Shown: one piece after another, positions 1-8,005 of the stretch
Layout of the letters: every line of letters begins with the position of its first letter
Numbering within the stretch: the first letter of the stretch is position 1
Source of the DNA: Alphaproteobacteria bacterium
GTDB lineage: Bacteria; Pseudomonadota; Alphaproteobacteria; TMED109
Length of the DNA: 33,081 bases
Assembly (NCBI GenBank): GCA_022819905.1
Contig: JAJEGJ010000066.1
Location: 1 to 33,081, forward strand
Direction: 5' to 3'
Notes under the pieces: generated by a model
The model's input: only the letters and a program-made list of their open reading frames with translations
Databases searched by the model: none
Told to the model about the DNA's origin: nothing
Position numbers and translations under genes: made by a program

Positions 1-487
1 CAGCCCGGTGCGTCAGGGAATCATCGCCATGCTCGGGACGTTCATCGACACCCTCGTCGTGTGCACCCTGACGGCCCTGGTGATCCTCACGTCCGGCGCA
101 TGGACCATGACGGGGGCGGACGGCGGCGGGCTGACCGGCGCAGTGCTCACGTCGACGGGCTTCCAGACTTCGATTGCCGGCGGCCAGTACATCGTCACCA
201 TTGCCCTGGCGGTGTTCGCGTTCACGACCATCCTTGGGTGGTCGTACTACGGCGAGCGCTGCTGGCAGTACATGTTCAGGGAGAAGAGTCTGGTGATCTA
301 CCGGGCCCTGTGGGTGCTGGCGGCCCTCACCTTCGCCAACGTCAAGGTCGACCTGGTCTGGAACCTGTCCGACACCCTCAACGGTCTGATGGCGATCCCC
401 AACCTCATCGGACTGCTGCTGCTCGCGCCGATGGTGTTCAAGGTGACCCGCGAGTACTTCGAGTCGATCGGACGGCCACTCGCCTGA
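1..487 (+). CDS. Alanine/glycine:cation symporter family protein, C-terminal part
   Basis: This is the last 161 codons of an inner-membrane amino-acid:cation symporter of the AGCS family, which imports alanine or glycine with sodium or protons. The frame is open to the left edge (codons begin at base 2), so the real start and about two thirds of the protein lie outside the window. The visible part opens with the family-typical stretch PVRQGIIAMLGTFIDT. Hydrophobic segments follow at roughly 10-30, 55-80, 95-115 and 130-150, with the WSYYGERCWQY motif between two of them. The end, AIPNLIGLLLLAPMVF followed by a short basic tail, matches a normal C-terminus. A strong hairpin lies 14 bases after the stop. 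The family assignment is confident; the substrate is inferred from the family. Confidence 0.9.
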   Translation, partial: SPVRQGIIAMLGTFIDTLVVCTLTALVILTSGAWTMTGADGGGLTGAVLTSTGFQTSIAGGQYIVTIALAVFAFTTILGWSYYGERCWQYMFREKSLVIYRALWVLAALTFANVKVDLVWNLSDTLNGLMAIPNLIGLLLLAPMVFKVTREYFESIGRPLA

Positions 488-501
488 TTGCGGTCGGCAA
501 G

Positions 502-542
502 CCAGGCAGGCGCGGAGCCCCTCGGCCTCCGCGCCTGCCTGG
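502..542. terminator. Perfect 16-bp hairpin between convergent genes
   Basis: The left arm (502-517) and right arm (527-542) are perfect reverse complements around a 9-base loop. The structure lies between the symporter stop and the convergent dtd stop. It probably ends transcription in both directions, although no long T tract follows on either side. Confidence 0.7.
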
Positions 543-591
543 TTCGAGCAAACGGCTTGACGCTAGGCCCGCCGGTGTCAGGCCGTGCGGA

Positions 592-1041
592 TCATGTCGG
601 GGGCGCGACGCGTAGCGTGAACGTCACGGGTCCGTCGTTGGTGAGAGAGACCTGCATGTGGGCGCCGAACCGTCCGGTCTCGACCAGCGGATGCCGCGCC
701 CGCGCCCGGCGCACGACGTGATCGAACAGCCGCTCTCCCTCGTCCGGCGGCGCGGCGCCGGAAAGGCTGGGACGCGCGCCCTTGCGCGTGTCGGCGGGGA
801 GCGTGAACTGGGGCACGAGCAGGAGCCCCGCGCCGATGTCGGCGACGCTGAGATTCATCTTGCCGTGATCGTCGGGAAACACGCGGTACCCGACCAGTCG
901 CTCCACGAGGCGGTCGCCCGTCCGCTCGGTGTCTCCGCGCTCCACGCCGATCAGGACCATCAGACCGGCGCCGATGGCGCCGATGGTGTCCGGCCCGATG
1001 TCGACCCTTGCGCTGGAGACGCGCTGGAGCAACCCGATCAT
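592..1041 (-). CDS. dtd: D-aminoacyl-tRNA deacylase
   Basis: This cytoplasmic proofreading enzyme hydrolyses D-amino acids (and glycine mischarged on tRNA-Ala) from tRNA. It is a full-length 149-residue member of the family (usual length about 145-150). It begins [13 protein letters not shown], carries the [14 protein letters not shown] active-site strand at residues 78-91, and ends with the Gly-cisPro region TNDGPVT at 134-140, which gives the enzyme its chirality rejection. The residue before QFTL is proline (P77), where most family members have serine (SQFTL); I know of no reported effect. The start ATG has no obvious ribosome-binding site. The gene lies in the same direction as the cupin gene, with about 136 bases between them, and converges on the symporter gene. 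Confidence 0.93.
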   Translation of the reverse strand: MIGLLQRVSSARVDIGPDTIGAIGAGLMVLIGVERGDTERTGDRLVERLVGYRVFPDDHGKMNLSVADIGAGLLLVPQFTLPADTRKGARPSLSGAAPPDEGERLFDHVVRRARARHPLVETGRFGAHMQVSLTNDGPVTFTLRVAPPT

Positions 1042-1177
1042 ACGAGCCGAGAGTGGGCGGAACCGTCGCTTCCGCGGTGAACCGCGACCGTCGGTTCCGC
1101 GCGTCCCGGTTCCGGGGAACTCTCGGACAGGCGCGGTGTGCGACGCGCGGGTTCGACCCCGGTCATGGCCGCGCGGC

Positions 1178-1585
1178 CTAGGCTGCAGCCTGGCTCGGAG
1201 CCTCCACGACGCGGGTCCCGAAGTCGGCCGGCGAGACCACCTCCAGCACCTCGTAGTCGTCGGAGCACGCGATCTCGCGGTGCTTGATTCTCGGCGGCTG
1301 GAGGATGCTGTCCCCCTTCTCGAGCCGGCGCACGCCCAGTCCCTCGTACTCGAACTCGGCCCAGCCGTTCAGCACCAGCACGAACTGGAAGTCGCAGTCG
1401 TGAACGTGCCACTCCTGGACGTCATCCTCCATCCGCTTGCCGTTGGCCTTGATGATGTGCGCGATGTAGTCACCCTTGGTCCCGTCCTTGATGCCGAGAT
1501 CGCGGTAGTCGAAGATCTCGCGCAGACCGGGTGTCCAGGCGGCATCGCCCGCCTTGGCATGGACGAATTCCCATTGCTTAGCCAT
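1178..1585 (-). CDS. Small cupin-domain protein
   Basis: This 135-residue single-domain cupin probably has a beta-barrel fold of the cupin_2 type. The first cupin motif is visible as [25 protein letters not shown] (the stretch around residues 58-80 holds [10 protein letters not shown]), and the second as the region [15 protein letters not shown] near 90-104. Both contribute histidines that may bind a metal. The start ATG at 1585 follows a purine-rich AGGGCAGG stretch. Nothing in the neighbourhood fixes a substrate, and small cupins of this kind cover dioxygenases, isomerases and sensors, so the function stays open. The fold assignment is fairly secure. Confidence 0.8.
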   Translation of the reverse strand: MAKQWEFVHAKAGDAAWTPGLREIFDYRDLGIKDGTKGDYIAHIIKANGKRMEDDVQEWHVHDCDFQFVLVLNGWAEFEYEGLGVRRLEKGDSILQPPRIKHREIACSDDYEVLEVVSPADFGTRVVEAPSQAAA

Positions 1586-1786
1586 GTCCTGCCCTCACTT
1601 TCGCTGGATCAATGGAGCGCGGGGTGCCGATGATGGCATGAAGCGCGGGCGCCGTCTCGCCCGTGAGTTCTCACATGGAGGCTGGGCCAATTCGCTGCAG
1701 GCGGCAGCATGACACTGACGCCCCGACTACGCGAACAACCTTGACACTGTGCATTCGATTCCGCCCGATCCAACAACGTGTCGAGA

Positions 1787-2260
1787 TTAGGCGATGTCAA
1801 TCCAGAATTCGGCGGGAACGTACTGCATCCAGAGTTCGGCGGGAACGTACTGCGAGAGATGTTTCGGGTTGGTCGTGGCGACAATCACACCGGCCCGGTC
1901 GAGGGTCGCCGCCTGCGCGGCCAAGATCACATCGCCATCAAGTGCGGGGTCTGGTGCGGTTGGCCGTCCTTTCTGACGTGCCTCGGCCCAGAACACGGCT
2001 GCCTGACGCATTGCCACAGTTGCTATGGGGAGGAATCCGACCTGCGCGATGAACGCATCGAGCCGTGCAACTCCCGCGGTACGGCGTGCCCTGATGAGTT
2101 CACGTCGCAACTCGTAGTCGGCGATCTCCGGGACCAGGATCGTGACGCCGCGGTCAATCGCACTCACGACCCAACGTCCACAGGCTGCCGCCACCGGCGA
2201 TGCCCTGGGATTCGTGATCAAGCCTAGTGGACCGCTGTCGAGCAGGATGGTGCGGCTCAC
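1787..2260 (-). CDS. PIN-domain nuclease, VapC-like
   Basis: This PIN-domain protein of about 157 residues is probably a metal-dependent ribonuclease. It resembles stand-alone PIN proteins that begin with LLDSGPLGL and end with a (V)ATTN...HLS...PA..W motif. The acidic positions typical of the fold are seen in LLDSG, EIADYELRRE and LDGDVILAAQ. The upstream glycosylase-like gene stops at TGA 2259-2257. I take the GTG at 2260-2258, which overlaps that stop as GTGA; a TTG one codon earlier (2263) is possible. The coupling implies synthesis from one transcript. The C-terminal end contains a nine-residue duplication (QYVPAELWM, then QYVPAEFWI). No RHH or AbrB antitoxin gene is adjacent, so calling it a classical VapC toxin would be a guess. 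Confidence 0.82.
   Translation of the reverse strand: MSRTILLDSGPLGLITNPRASPVAAACGRWVVSAIDRGVTILVPEIADYELRRELIRARRTAGVARLDAFIAQVGFLPIATVAMRQAAVFWAEARQKGRPTAPDPALDGDVILAAQAATLDRAGVIVATTNPKHLSQYVPAELWMQYVPAEFWIDIA
1800..1853. repeat. In-frame 27-bp tandem duplication in the PIN gene
   Basis: Two adjacent 27-base units (1800-1826 and 1827-1853) differ at one base. Because 27 is a multiple of three, the reading frame is kept and nine residues are duplicated near the C-terminus of the PIN protein. It looks like a recent slippage or short duplication event. Confidence 0.95.
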
Positions 2261-3246
2261 CAACTCCGGCTTTTGAACTCCTCGGGAAAGAGCTTCCGCA
2301 CGGAAAGCCGTTCCTGGTTCATGCCTTCCACGAGATGGTTGATCGTCTCGCGTTGCTCACCGTCATCTTGCATGTCCGCCCAGGATCTGATCAATGCTCC
2401 GACGGCTTCCGCTCGCTCGGCTGGGTTCTCATGTTCACGGACCAACTCCGCAAGCTCCGGATTGGTCAGGTAGAGGCCGCTCTTCGCGCACAGCAGCCAA
2501 ATGGCGTTGTCGGCCATGACGACGGGTATGCCGGCAGTCGCTGCCACGCCCTGCACGGCTTCCATGACCGCCAGGTGCGACGTGACCGAAGAAACAGACG
2601 GCGCTGACCGACCGCTCCTATTGGGCCATTTCCGGAAGGGAACCAGACCGAAGGAAACCACGGCCCGCCGGACGTGACGGTCGGGTTTGGCCACGTCGAA
2701 GCCCAGGTTCTTCAGAACTTCTGCCGCCAGTGCCACGCCGAAGGCTGGAAGCTTGTACTCGTCGCCCCGAGAACCTAGGCGAAGTGCGGCCTGCTTGGGG
2801 TCTCCGTCCAGATGCTCAACCAGCGCCGTAAAATAACTCTCCGCCGTACCGTGAACGCGGCTGTGTTCGGCCAGTAGTCGCGCGGTGTCGATGAGATTGA
2901 CAAGGCCACTCCTAAGGGCCTGACTACCCGCCCTGCGCTCAAGAAACCAAGGCAGGAATCGAGTGCCGATCTCGCTGGCCGTAAGCTCGGAATACGACTT
3001 CAAGTCAAACCCGGAAAACAACTCCGCGATTTCTGCCCGAATCTCATCAATCTTCGACCAGTCCGTGTTGCTTGACAGCACGGCCAACAACAGGCCCCTG
3101 AAGGTCTCCTCGTCGCTCCACGCCCGTCCGTCCGTCCGGGCCTTGACCGCCGCCACTTGGTCCAGACCGTCCACTCGGTTACGCCAGTCGTTGAGGGATG
3201 AATCCAGACGAGACTCAATGCGCTGCCAAAGCGTCACTGACGTCAT
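2257..3246 (-). CDS. HhH-GPD superfamily DNA-glycosylase-like protein
   Basis: This 329-residue protein matches the core of the endonuclease III/TagA fold. LLLAVLSSNTDW (52-63) corresponds to the LSAQTTD helix. The hairpin LPAFGVALAAEVLKNLG (166-182) is followed by KPDRHVRRAVVSFGL (187-201), which aligns with the VDTHV segment and puts the likely catalytic aspartate at D189. The hairpin has no lysine at the endonuclease III lyase position and there is no four-cysteine iron-sulfur cluster, so if active it would be a monofunctional glycosylase. The N-terminal 45 residues and the C-terminal 100 are not recognised. The start ATG at 3246 follows a good GGGAGGC site. It is translationally coupled to the PIN gene. 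GC content looks lower than in neighbouring genes, which suggests acquisition. The fold is likely; the biological role is unknown. Confidence 0.72.
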   Translation of the reverse strand: MTSVTLWQRIESRLDSSLNDWRNRVDGLDQVAAVKARTDGRAWSDEETFRGLLLAVLSSNTDWSKIDEIRAEIAELFSGFDLKSYSELTASEIGTRFLPWFLERRAGSQALRSGLVNLIDTARLLAEHSRVHGTAESYFTALVEHLDGDPKQAALRLGSRGDEYKLPAFGVALAAEVLKNLGFDVAKPDRHVRRAVVSFGLVPFRKWPNRSGRSAPSVSSVTSHLAVMEAVQGVAATAGIPVVMADNAIWLLCAKSGLYLTNPELAELVREHENPAERAEAVGALIRSWADMQDDGEQRETINHLVEGMNQERLSVRKLFPEEFKSRSW

Positions 3247-3760
3247 AAGCGATGCCTCCCGTAGAACCCCCGGTATCGTTTCATTGCTGCAAATGGGACT
3301 CCTTCGCCGTCAAATGACAAGACCGGATGTACTGGTGCGCGCCCGGTTCTGCTTCGTTGCCCGAAAAACAACCAGAACCGCACACGCGAGAATTGCCGGG
3401 ACATCCCGTCAATTTCAATATACATCCTGTCGGCCCGCAGGACGTGCCTAGACGGCTGGTTGAACGGCTCCATCACCCATCGCGCGGAAACGCGGGCCTC
3501 CATCCCCCGTTGATGCGGGGCCTGCCGGCCCGTCGGGCCGCTCTCGAAGCCGGCCACGGCAACCCCGTGTGGTCAGAGGCCGCCGCTTTCTGGAGGTGGC
3601 GGTTCCCGCGTTCCCCTGTGCTACCTGCGGGCTCCGTGGATAGGCGCTTCGGCCCCGTGCTGATTGGGTTGACGACTCGCGGCGTGGCACGCATGTTGCA
3701 GCCTGCCGGTGTCCGCCGGTTCTCCTTTCTGATGACCTGACTGCGCCCCCGGATTCCGGC
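3247..3760. other. Long non-coding interval before tkt
   Basis: No gene is supported here. The left part (about 3250-3440) is relatively AT-rich and probably carries the promoter of the minus-strand glycosylase-PIN pair. The right part is GC-rich with several short perfect hairpins: 3505-3520 (5-bp arms), 3526-3540 (6-bp arms, 3-base loop) and 3555-3569 (5-bp arms). These are followed by the possible structured RNA listed separately. The tkt promoter should also be here, but no clear -35/-10 pair was found. Confidence 0.6.
3588..3728 (+). ncRNA. Possible 6S-like structured RNA upstream of tkt
   Basis: The ends of this stretch can form an interrupted closing stem: GGAG 3592-3595 with CTCC 3722-3725, GGCGG 3598-3602 with CCGCC 3713-3717, and CCCGCG 3605-3610 with TGCCGG 3704-3709 (one C-C mismatch, one G-U pair). 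Inside is a large open region starting TTCCCCTGTGC, which resembles the TCCCCTGAGC start of the E. coli 6S bubble. A UUCG loop lies near the middle and GCAGCCTGC lies on the 3' side. In several alphaproteobacteria 6S RNA is encoded a few genes from tkt. The apical pairing is weak and the match is from memory, so this is a hypothesis. It could simply be the tkt leader. Confidence 0.25.
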
Positions 3761-5755
3761 TTGTCCGAGACGTTTTCTCCTGCGACGTACCGCAGCATGG
3801 CCAACGCGGTGCGTGCCCTCGCCATGGATGCGGTCGAGCGCGCCGCTTCCGGGCATCCGGGCATGCCGATGGGCATGGCCGATGTCGCCACGGTGCTGTT
3901 CGCCCGGCACCTCAAGTTCGATTCCGAGCATCCGGAATGGCCGGACCGCGACCGGTTCGTCCTGTCGGCCGGTCACGGCTCGATGCTGCTCTACGCGCTG
4001 TTGCACCTCACGGGGTATGCCGACTTCCCGCTCGAGCAGCTCAAGCGCTTCCGCCAGCTCGGCAGCCGCACGGCCGGCCATCCCGAGTACGGGCACGGCA
4101 AGGGAATCGAGACCACGACGGGCCCGCTCGGTCAGGGACTGGCCAACGCGGTCGGCATGGCGCTCGCCGAGCGGATGCTGAACGCGCGCTTTGGCGACGA
4201 CCTGGTCAATCACCGCACCTGGGTGATTGCCGGCGACGGCTGCATGATGGAGGGGATCAGCCATGAGGCGGCCAGCCTCGCCGGCCATCTGCGGCTCGGT
4301 CAGCTCACGGTCCTGCTCGACGACAACGGCATCTCGATCGATGGGCCGACGAGCCTTGCGATGTCCGACGACTACCCGGCCCGGTTTGCCGCGCTCGGCT
4401 GGCACACCCAGTCGGTCGACGGGCACGATGTCGAGGCGGTCGACCGGGCGCTGACGGCGGTCGCCGAGAACCCGCGCCCCTCGCTGATCTGCTGTCGGAC
4501 GACCATCGGGCTGGGCGCGCCGACCAAGGCGGGGACCGCGAGCGCGCACGGGGCTCCGCTCGGCGCGGAGGAAATCTCCGGCGCCCGCGCCGCCCTCGAT
4601 TGGCCGCACGATCCGTTCGAGATCCCCGACGACATTGCCATGCACTGGCGATCCACGGGCCGGCGCGGGCGGGAGGAGCGCTCGGCGTGGGAGGCCCGGC
4701 ACGCCGCCGGCGGGGCTCCGGCGGCAGCGCTGAGCAGTGCGCTCACGGGCGAACTCCCGGAGGCACTGGGGACGGCGGTGGCCGGACTGGTCCGCACGTT
4801 TTCGGAGACCGCGCCGAAGTGGGCGACCCGGAAGGCCAGCCAGGAGGTGCTGAACGAGCTTGCGCAGGCGGTGCCCGACCTGGTCGGCGGTTCGGCCGAC
4901 CTCACCGGGTCCAACAACACGCGGGCATCGACGCAGGAGCCGGTCACGCCGGGAGACTATGCCGGCCGGTACCTCTACTGGGGGGTGCGCGAACTGGGCA
5001 TGGCGGCCGCCATGAACGGTATCGCCCTGCACGGCGGGCTGATCCCGTACGGCGGCACCTTCCTCGTGTTTTCCGATTACGCGCGCTCGGCGATCCGCCT
5101 CGCCGCCCTCATGGGAATCCGGGTCATCCACGTCGCGACGCACGATTCGATCGGCCTCGGCGAGGACGGCCCCACCCACCAGCCGGTGGAGCACCTGGCC
5201 TCGCTCCGGGCGATTCCGAACCTCCTGGTACTGCGGCCGGCCGACGCCGTGGAGACGGCCGAGTGCTGGCAGCTGGCCCTCGAGCACACGACCGGCCCGT
5301 CGATCATCGCGCTGACCCGGCAGGGGGTGCCGACGGTGCGGACGACCACCGGTCCGGAATGCACCGCCCGCCGCGGCGGCTATGTGCTCCGCGACGCGCC
5401 GGGTGCCGACGCGGTCCTGATCGCATCGGGCTCGGAAGTCGCCGTCGCCATGGCCGCGGCGGACCTCCTTGCCGGGGACGGGATCTCCGCGCGGGTGGCG
5501 TCACTGCCCTGCTGGCAGCTGTTTGCCGCCCAGGACGAGGCGTATCGCGAGCAGGTCCTCGGGGGTGATACGTTGCGCGTCGGCATCGAGGCGGCCACAC
5601 GGTTCGGTTGGACCCGGTGGCTCGGCCATGACGGCGAATTCGTCGGGATGACCGGTTTCGGGGCGTCCGCGCCGGCCTCCGACCTGTTCCCGCATTTCGG
5701 CATCACGGCAGAGGCGGTTGCCGAGCGGGTGCGCGCACGGCTCGGCCGCGGCTGA
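3761..5755 (+). CDS. tkt: Transketolase
   Basis: This thiamine-diphosphate enzyme moves two-carbon ketol units between sugar phosphates in the pentose phosphate or Calvin-type cycles. At 664 residues it is full length. The N-terminal part carries RALAMDAVERAASGHPGMP and, near 150, the ThDP/metal motif GDGCMMEG followed about 28 residues later by LLDDNGISID. The pyrimidine domain follows from about 355 (GGSADLTGSNNT, then ELGMAAAMNGIALHGG). The histidine-containing HDSIGLGEDGPTHQP loop is at about 465-480. The C-terminal domain is complete. I accept the TTG start at 3761, which gives the usual short leader before the first helix; no strong ribosome-binding site is visible, and the next ATG (3797) would trim 12 residues. 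It is first in the tkt-gap-pgk-fba-thiE cluster; gap begins 14 bases after its stop. Confidence 0.96.
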   Translation: MSETFSPATYRSMANAVRALAMDAVERAASGHPGMPMGMADVATVLFARHLKFDSEHPEWPDRDRFVLSAGHGSMLLYALLHLTGYADFPLEQLKRFRQLGSRTAGHPEYGHGKGIETTTGPLGQGLANAVGMALAERMLNARFGDDLVNHRTWVIAGDGCMMEGISHEAASLAGHLRLGQLTVLLDDNGISIDGPTSLAMSDDYPARFAALGWHTQSVDGHDVEAVDRALTAVAENPRPSLICCRTTIGLGAPTKAGTASAHGAPLGAEEISGARAALDWPHDPFEIPDDIAMHWRSTGRRGREERSAWEARHAAGGAPAAALSSALTGELPEALGTAVAGLVRTFSETAPKWATRKASQEVLNELAQAVPDLVGGSADLTGSNNTRASTQEPVTPGDYAGRYLYWGVRELGMAAAMNGIALHGGLIPYGGTFLVFSDYARSAIRLAALMGIRVIHVATHDSIGLGEDGPTHQPVEHLASLRAIPNLLVLRPADAVETAECWQLALEHTTGPSIIALTRQGVPTVRTTTGPECTARRGGYVLRDAPGADAVLIASGSEVAVAMAAADLLAGDGISARVASLPCWQLFAAQDEAYREQVLGGDTLRVGIEAATRFGWTRWLGHDGEFVGMTGFGASAPASDLFPHFGITAEAVAERVRARLGRG

Positions 5756-5769
5756 GGAGACAGAGTTCC

Positions 5770-6789
5770 ATGGCAGCACGACTGGCCATCAACGGCTTTG
5801 GCCGGATCGGCCGGCTGGTGTTCCGGGCCGTTCACGAATCGGGCCGGGACGATGTGGAGGTGGTCGCCGTGAACGACCTCGCCCCACCCGAGACGTCCGC
5901 CCACCTGTTGCAGTTCGATTCGGTCCACGGCCGTTTTCCGGGCACAGTCTCCCTCGACGGCGATCGGCTCAAAGCCGGCGATTCGAGTGTCGCCGTGCTG
6001 GCCGAGCCCGATCCGCTGAAGCTCCCGTGGGGAGACCTGGACGTCGACGTGGTGCTCGAATGCACGGGCCGGCTTGCGGACCGCGACGGCGCGGCCCGGC
6101 ATCTCGAGGCAGGGGCCGCCCGCGTGCTGGTGTCGGCCCCGGCCAAGGATGTCGACCGGACGGTGGTGGTGGGCGTCAACGATTCGATGCTGCAGCCTAG
6201 CGACCGCGTGGTGTCGAACGCGTCGTGCACCACCAACTGTCTCGCGCCGGTGGCCAAGGTGCTCCACCAGCTGGTCGGTCTTGACCGTGGCTACATGACG
6301 ACCGTGCACGCATACACGGCGGACCAGCGCCTGCAGGACACCATGCACGGCGACCTCCGCCGCGCCCGGGGGGCGGCCATGTCGCTGATCCCGACCTCGA
6401 CGGGGGCGGCCCGGGCGATCGGACTGGTCCTGCCCGAACTTGCCGGACGGCTCGACGGCTGCGCCATCCGGGTACCGACCGCGAACGTGTCGCTCGTGGA
6501 CCTGGTGTTCGATTCCGGTCGCGCGACCAGTACGGACGAGATCAATGCCGCGATGGCCGCGGCGGCGGACGGCGCGTTGCGGGGGGTCCTCGCGTACACC
6601 GAGGCGCCGCTGGTGTCGTGCGACTTCAATCACGTTCCCGCCAGCGCGACGTTCGATGCCACCCAGACCCAGGTGGTGGACGGGCGACTGGTGCGCGTGC
6701 TGGCGTGGTACGACAACGAGTGGGGCTTTTCCAACCGGATGGCGGACACGGCCGCCCGCATGGCCGCGTTCGGCGGGCAGGTCGGGTGA
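5770..6789 (+). CDS. gap: Glyceraldehyde-3-phosphate dehydrogenase, type I
   Basis: This enzyme catalyses the reversible NAD(P)-dependent phosphorylation and oxidation of glyceraldehyde 3-phosphate to 1,3-bisphosphoglycerate. It has 339 residues and is full length. The Rossmann start AINGFGRIGRLVFRA is at 5-19. The catalytic cysteine is C153 in SNASCTTNCLAP, with the partner histidine H180 in TTVHAYTADQ. The C-terminal WYDNEWGFSNRM motif is intact. The sequence after the second strand reads VAVNDLA, with the acidic residue usual in NAD-preferring forms, but cofactor choice cannot be settled by eye. A GAGGAGA ribosome-binding site precedes the ATG. The stop overlaps the GTG start of pgk, so the two are translationally coupled. 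Confidence 0.97.
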   Translation: MAARLAINGFGRIGRLVFRAVHESGRDDVEVVAVNDLAPPETSAHLLQFDSVHGRFPGTVSLDGDRLKAGDSSVAVLAEPDPLKLPWGDLDVDVVLECTGRLADRDGAARHLEAGAARVLVSAPAKDVDRTVVVGVNDSMLQPSDRVVSNASCTTNCLAPVAKVLHQLVGLDRGYMTTVHAYTADQRLQDTMHGDLRRARGAAMSLIPTSTGAARAIGLVLPELAGRLDGCAIRVPTANVSLVDLVFDSGRATSTDEINAAMAAAADGALRGVLAYTEAPLVSCDFNHVPASATFDATQTQVVDGRLVRVLAWYDNEWGFSNRMADTAARMAAFGGQVG

Positions 6790-7976
6790 AGCTCCGGACC
6801 CTCGATTCGATTTCGTGGGAAGGGCAGCGGGCGCTCGTTCGCTGCGATCTCAACATTGCCTTCCACCCGGACGGTACGCCCTCGGACGTGTCCCGGATGG
6901 AGCGCCTCAGACCCACGATCGCCGAGCTCGTCGGACGGGGCGCCAAGGTGGTGCTGGCTTCGCATCTCGGCCGGCCCGGCGGCACGGTGGATCCGGATCT
7001 CTCGCTGACGCAGCTGGTGGAGCCGCTGGGTGAGACGCTCGGGGTGGAGGAAATCGCGCTTCTCGGCGACAGCGCCGGCGACACGATCGAGGCGATTACC
7101 CGGGGCCTGCAGCCCGGCGGGATCGCCCTCCTCGAAAACCTCCGGTTCCATCCCGGCGAGGAGGCCAACGATCCGGAGTTTGCCGCTGCCCTCGCGCGGC
7201 TGGGGGATGCCTACGTCAACGATGCGTTCTCCGTGGCCCATCGCGAGCATGCCTCCGTCGTCGGGGTTCCCCGGCATCTCGACTCGGTTGCCGGTAGGGC
7301 GTTCGAGACCGAGGTGGACATGCTCGGGCGGGCGCTCGATGCGGGTGACGGCAGCGTGATGGCGATCGTGGGCGGCTCCAAGGTGTCTTCCAAGATCGTC
7401 GCCCTGCGCAATCTCGTGGGCCGGGTCGACGCCCTCGCCGTGGGCGGCGCCATGGCCAACACGTTCCTCGCGGCGCAGGGCCTGGACCTCGGCAAGTCGC
7501 TGGTGGAGCCCGAGATGTTCGATGAGGCTCGGGCGATCATCGAGGCCGCGTCGCGATCGGGCTGCGAGCTGATGCTGCCCGTCGACGTGGTGGTGTCCGA
7601 TGATGCCGCCGCGGAGCCGCAGGTCGTGCCCGCGGAGCAGGTGCCGTCAGGGCAGTCGGTCTACGACATCGGTCCCGAGACCTGCGACGCCTACGGCAAC
7701 CGGCTCACGACCGTGCAAACCCTGCTTTGGAGCGGCCCGCTCGGGCTGTACGAGGTGGCGCCGTTCGACCAGGGCACGGCGGTCGTCGGCCGCACCGCGG
7801 CGATGCTGACCCGCGGCGGTGTTCTCACATCGGTCGCCGGTGGCGGCGACACTGCAGCCGCACTCAGCCGACTGTCGCTGGGTGGCGGCTTCAGCTACGT
7901 CTCCGTGGCCGGCAGCGCCTTCCTCCGATGGGTCGAGGGTCGGAGCCTGCCCGGGCTTCTGCCGCTGGCTGCCTGA
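6786..7976 (+). CDS. pgk: Phosphoglycerate kinase
   Basis: This enzyme transfers phosphate between 1,3-bisphosphoglycerate and ADP, next to GAPDH in glycolysis or gluconeogenesis. I start it at the GTG 6786-6788, which overlaps the gap stop as GTGA. Longer upstream readings would run inside gap. The result is 396 residues, the usual length. Substrate-site motifs are RALVRCDLNI (family: VRVDLNVP), ASHLGRPGG, LENLRFHPGEEAND and VNDAFSVAHREHAS. The nucleotide side has GGSKVSSKI, WSGPLGLYE and the glycine-rich AGGGDTAAAL. All expected landmarks are intact. Confidence 0.96.
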   Translation: MKLRTLDSISWEGQRALVRCDLNIAFHPDGTPSDVSRMERLRPTIAELVGRGAKVVLASHLGRPGGTVDPDLSLTQLVEPLGETLGVEEIALLGDSAGDTIEAITRGLQPGGIALLENLRFHPGEEANDPEFAAALARLGDAYVNDAFSVAHREHASVVGVPRHLDSVAGRAFETEVDMLGRALDAGDGSVMAIVGGSKVSSKIVALRNLVGRVDALAVGGAMANTFLAAQGLDLGKSLVEPEMFDEARAIIEAASRSGCELMLPVDVVVSDDAAAEPQVVPAEQVPSGQSVYDIGPETCDAYGNRLTTVQTLLWSGPLGLYEVAPFDQGTAVVGRTAAMLTRGGVLTSVAGGGDTAAALSRLSLGGGFSYVSVAGSAFLRWVEGRSLPGLLPLAA

Positions 7977-8005
7977 CCTCGTTTCCTCCAGAAGGATTCT
8001 TGAGC

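Noticed and set aside
1146..1162. T-arm-like sequence (GGGTTCGACCCC) between dtd and the cupin gene
   Set aside because: No matching acceptor, D or anticodon arm could be placed on either side, so it is not a tRNA.
3243..3425. Minus-strand 60-residue frame starting MYIEIDG whose stop overlaps the glycosylase ATG as ATGA
   Set aside because: The overlap is tempting, but third codon positions show no GC preference, composition is Arg/Phe-heavy, and nothing is recognised. The good ribosome-binding site there serves the glycosylase gene.
3473..5287. 604-residue open frame on the minus strand across tkt
   Set aside because: It lies opposite transketolase, is rich in Arg/Gly/Pro, and has no recognisable motif. 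It is a shadow of a GC-rich gene, as are similar long frames opposite kefC, the RND permease, the aldolase and katG.
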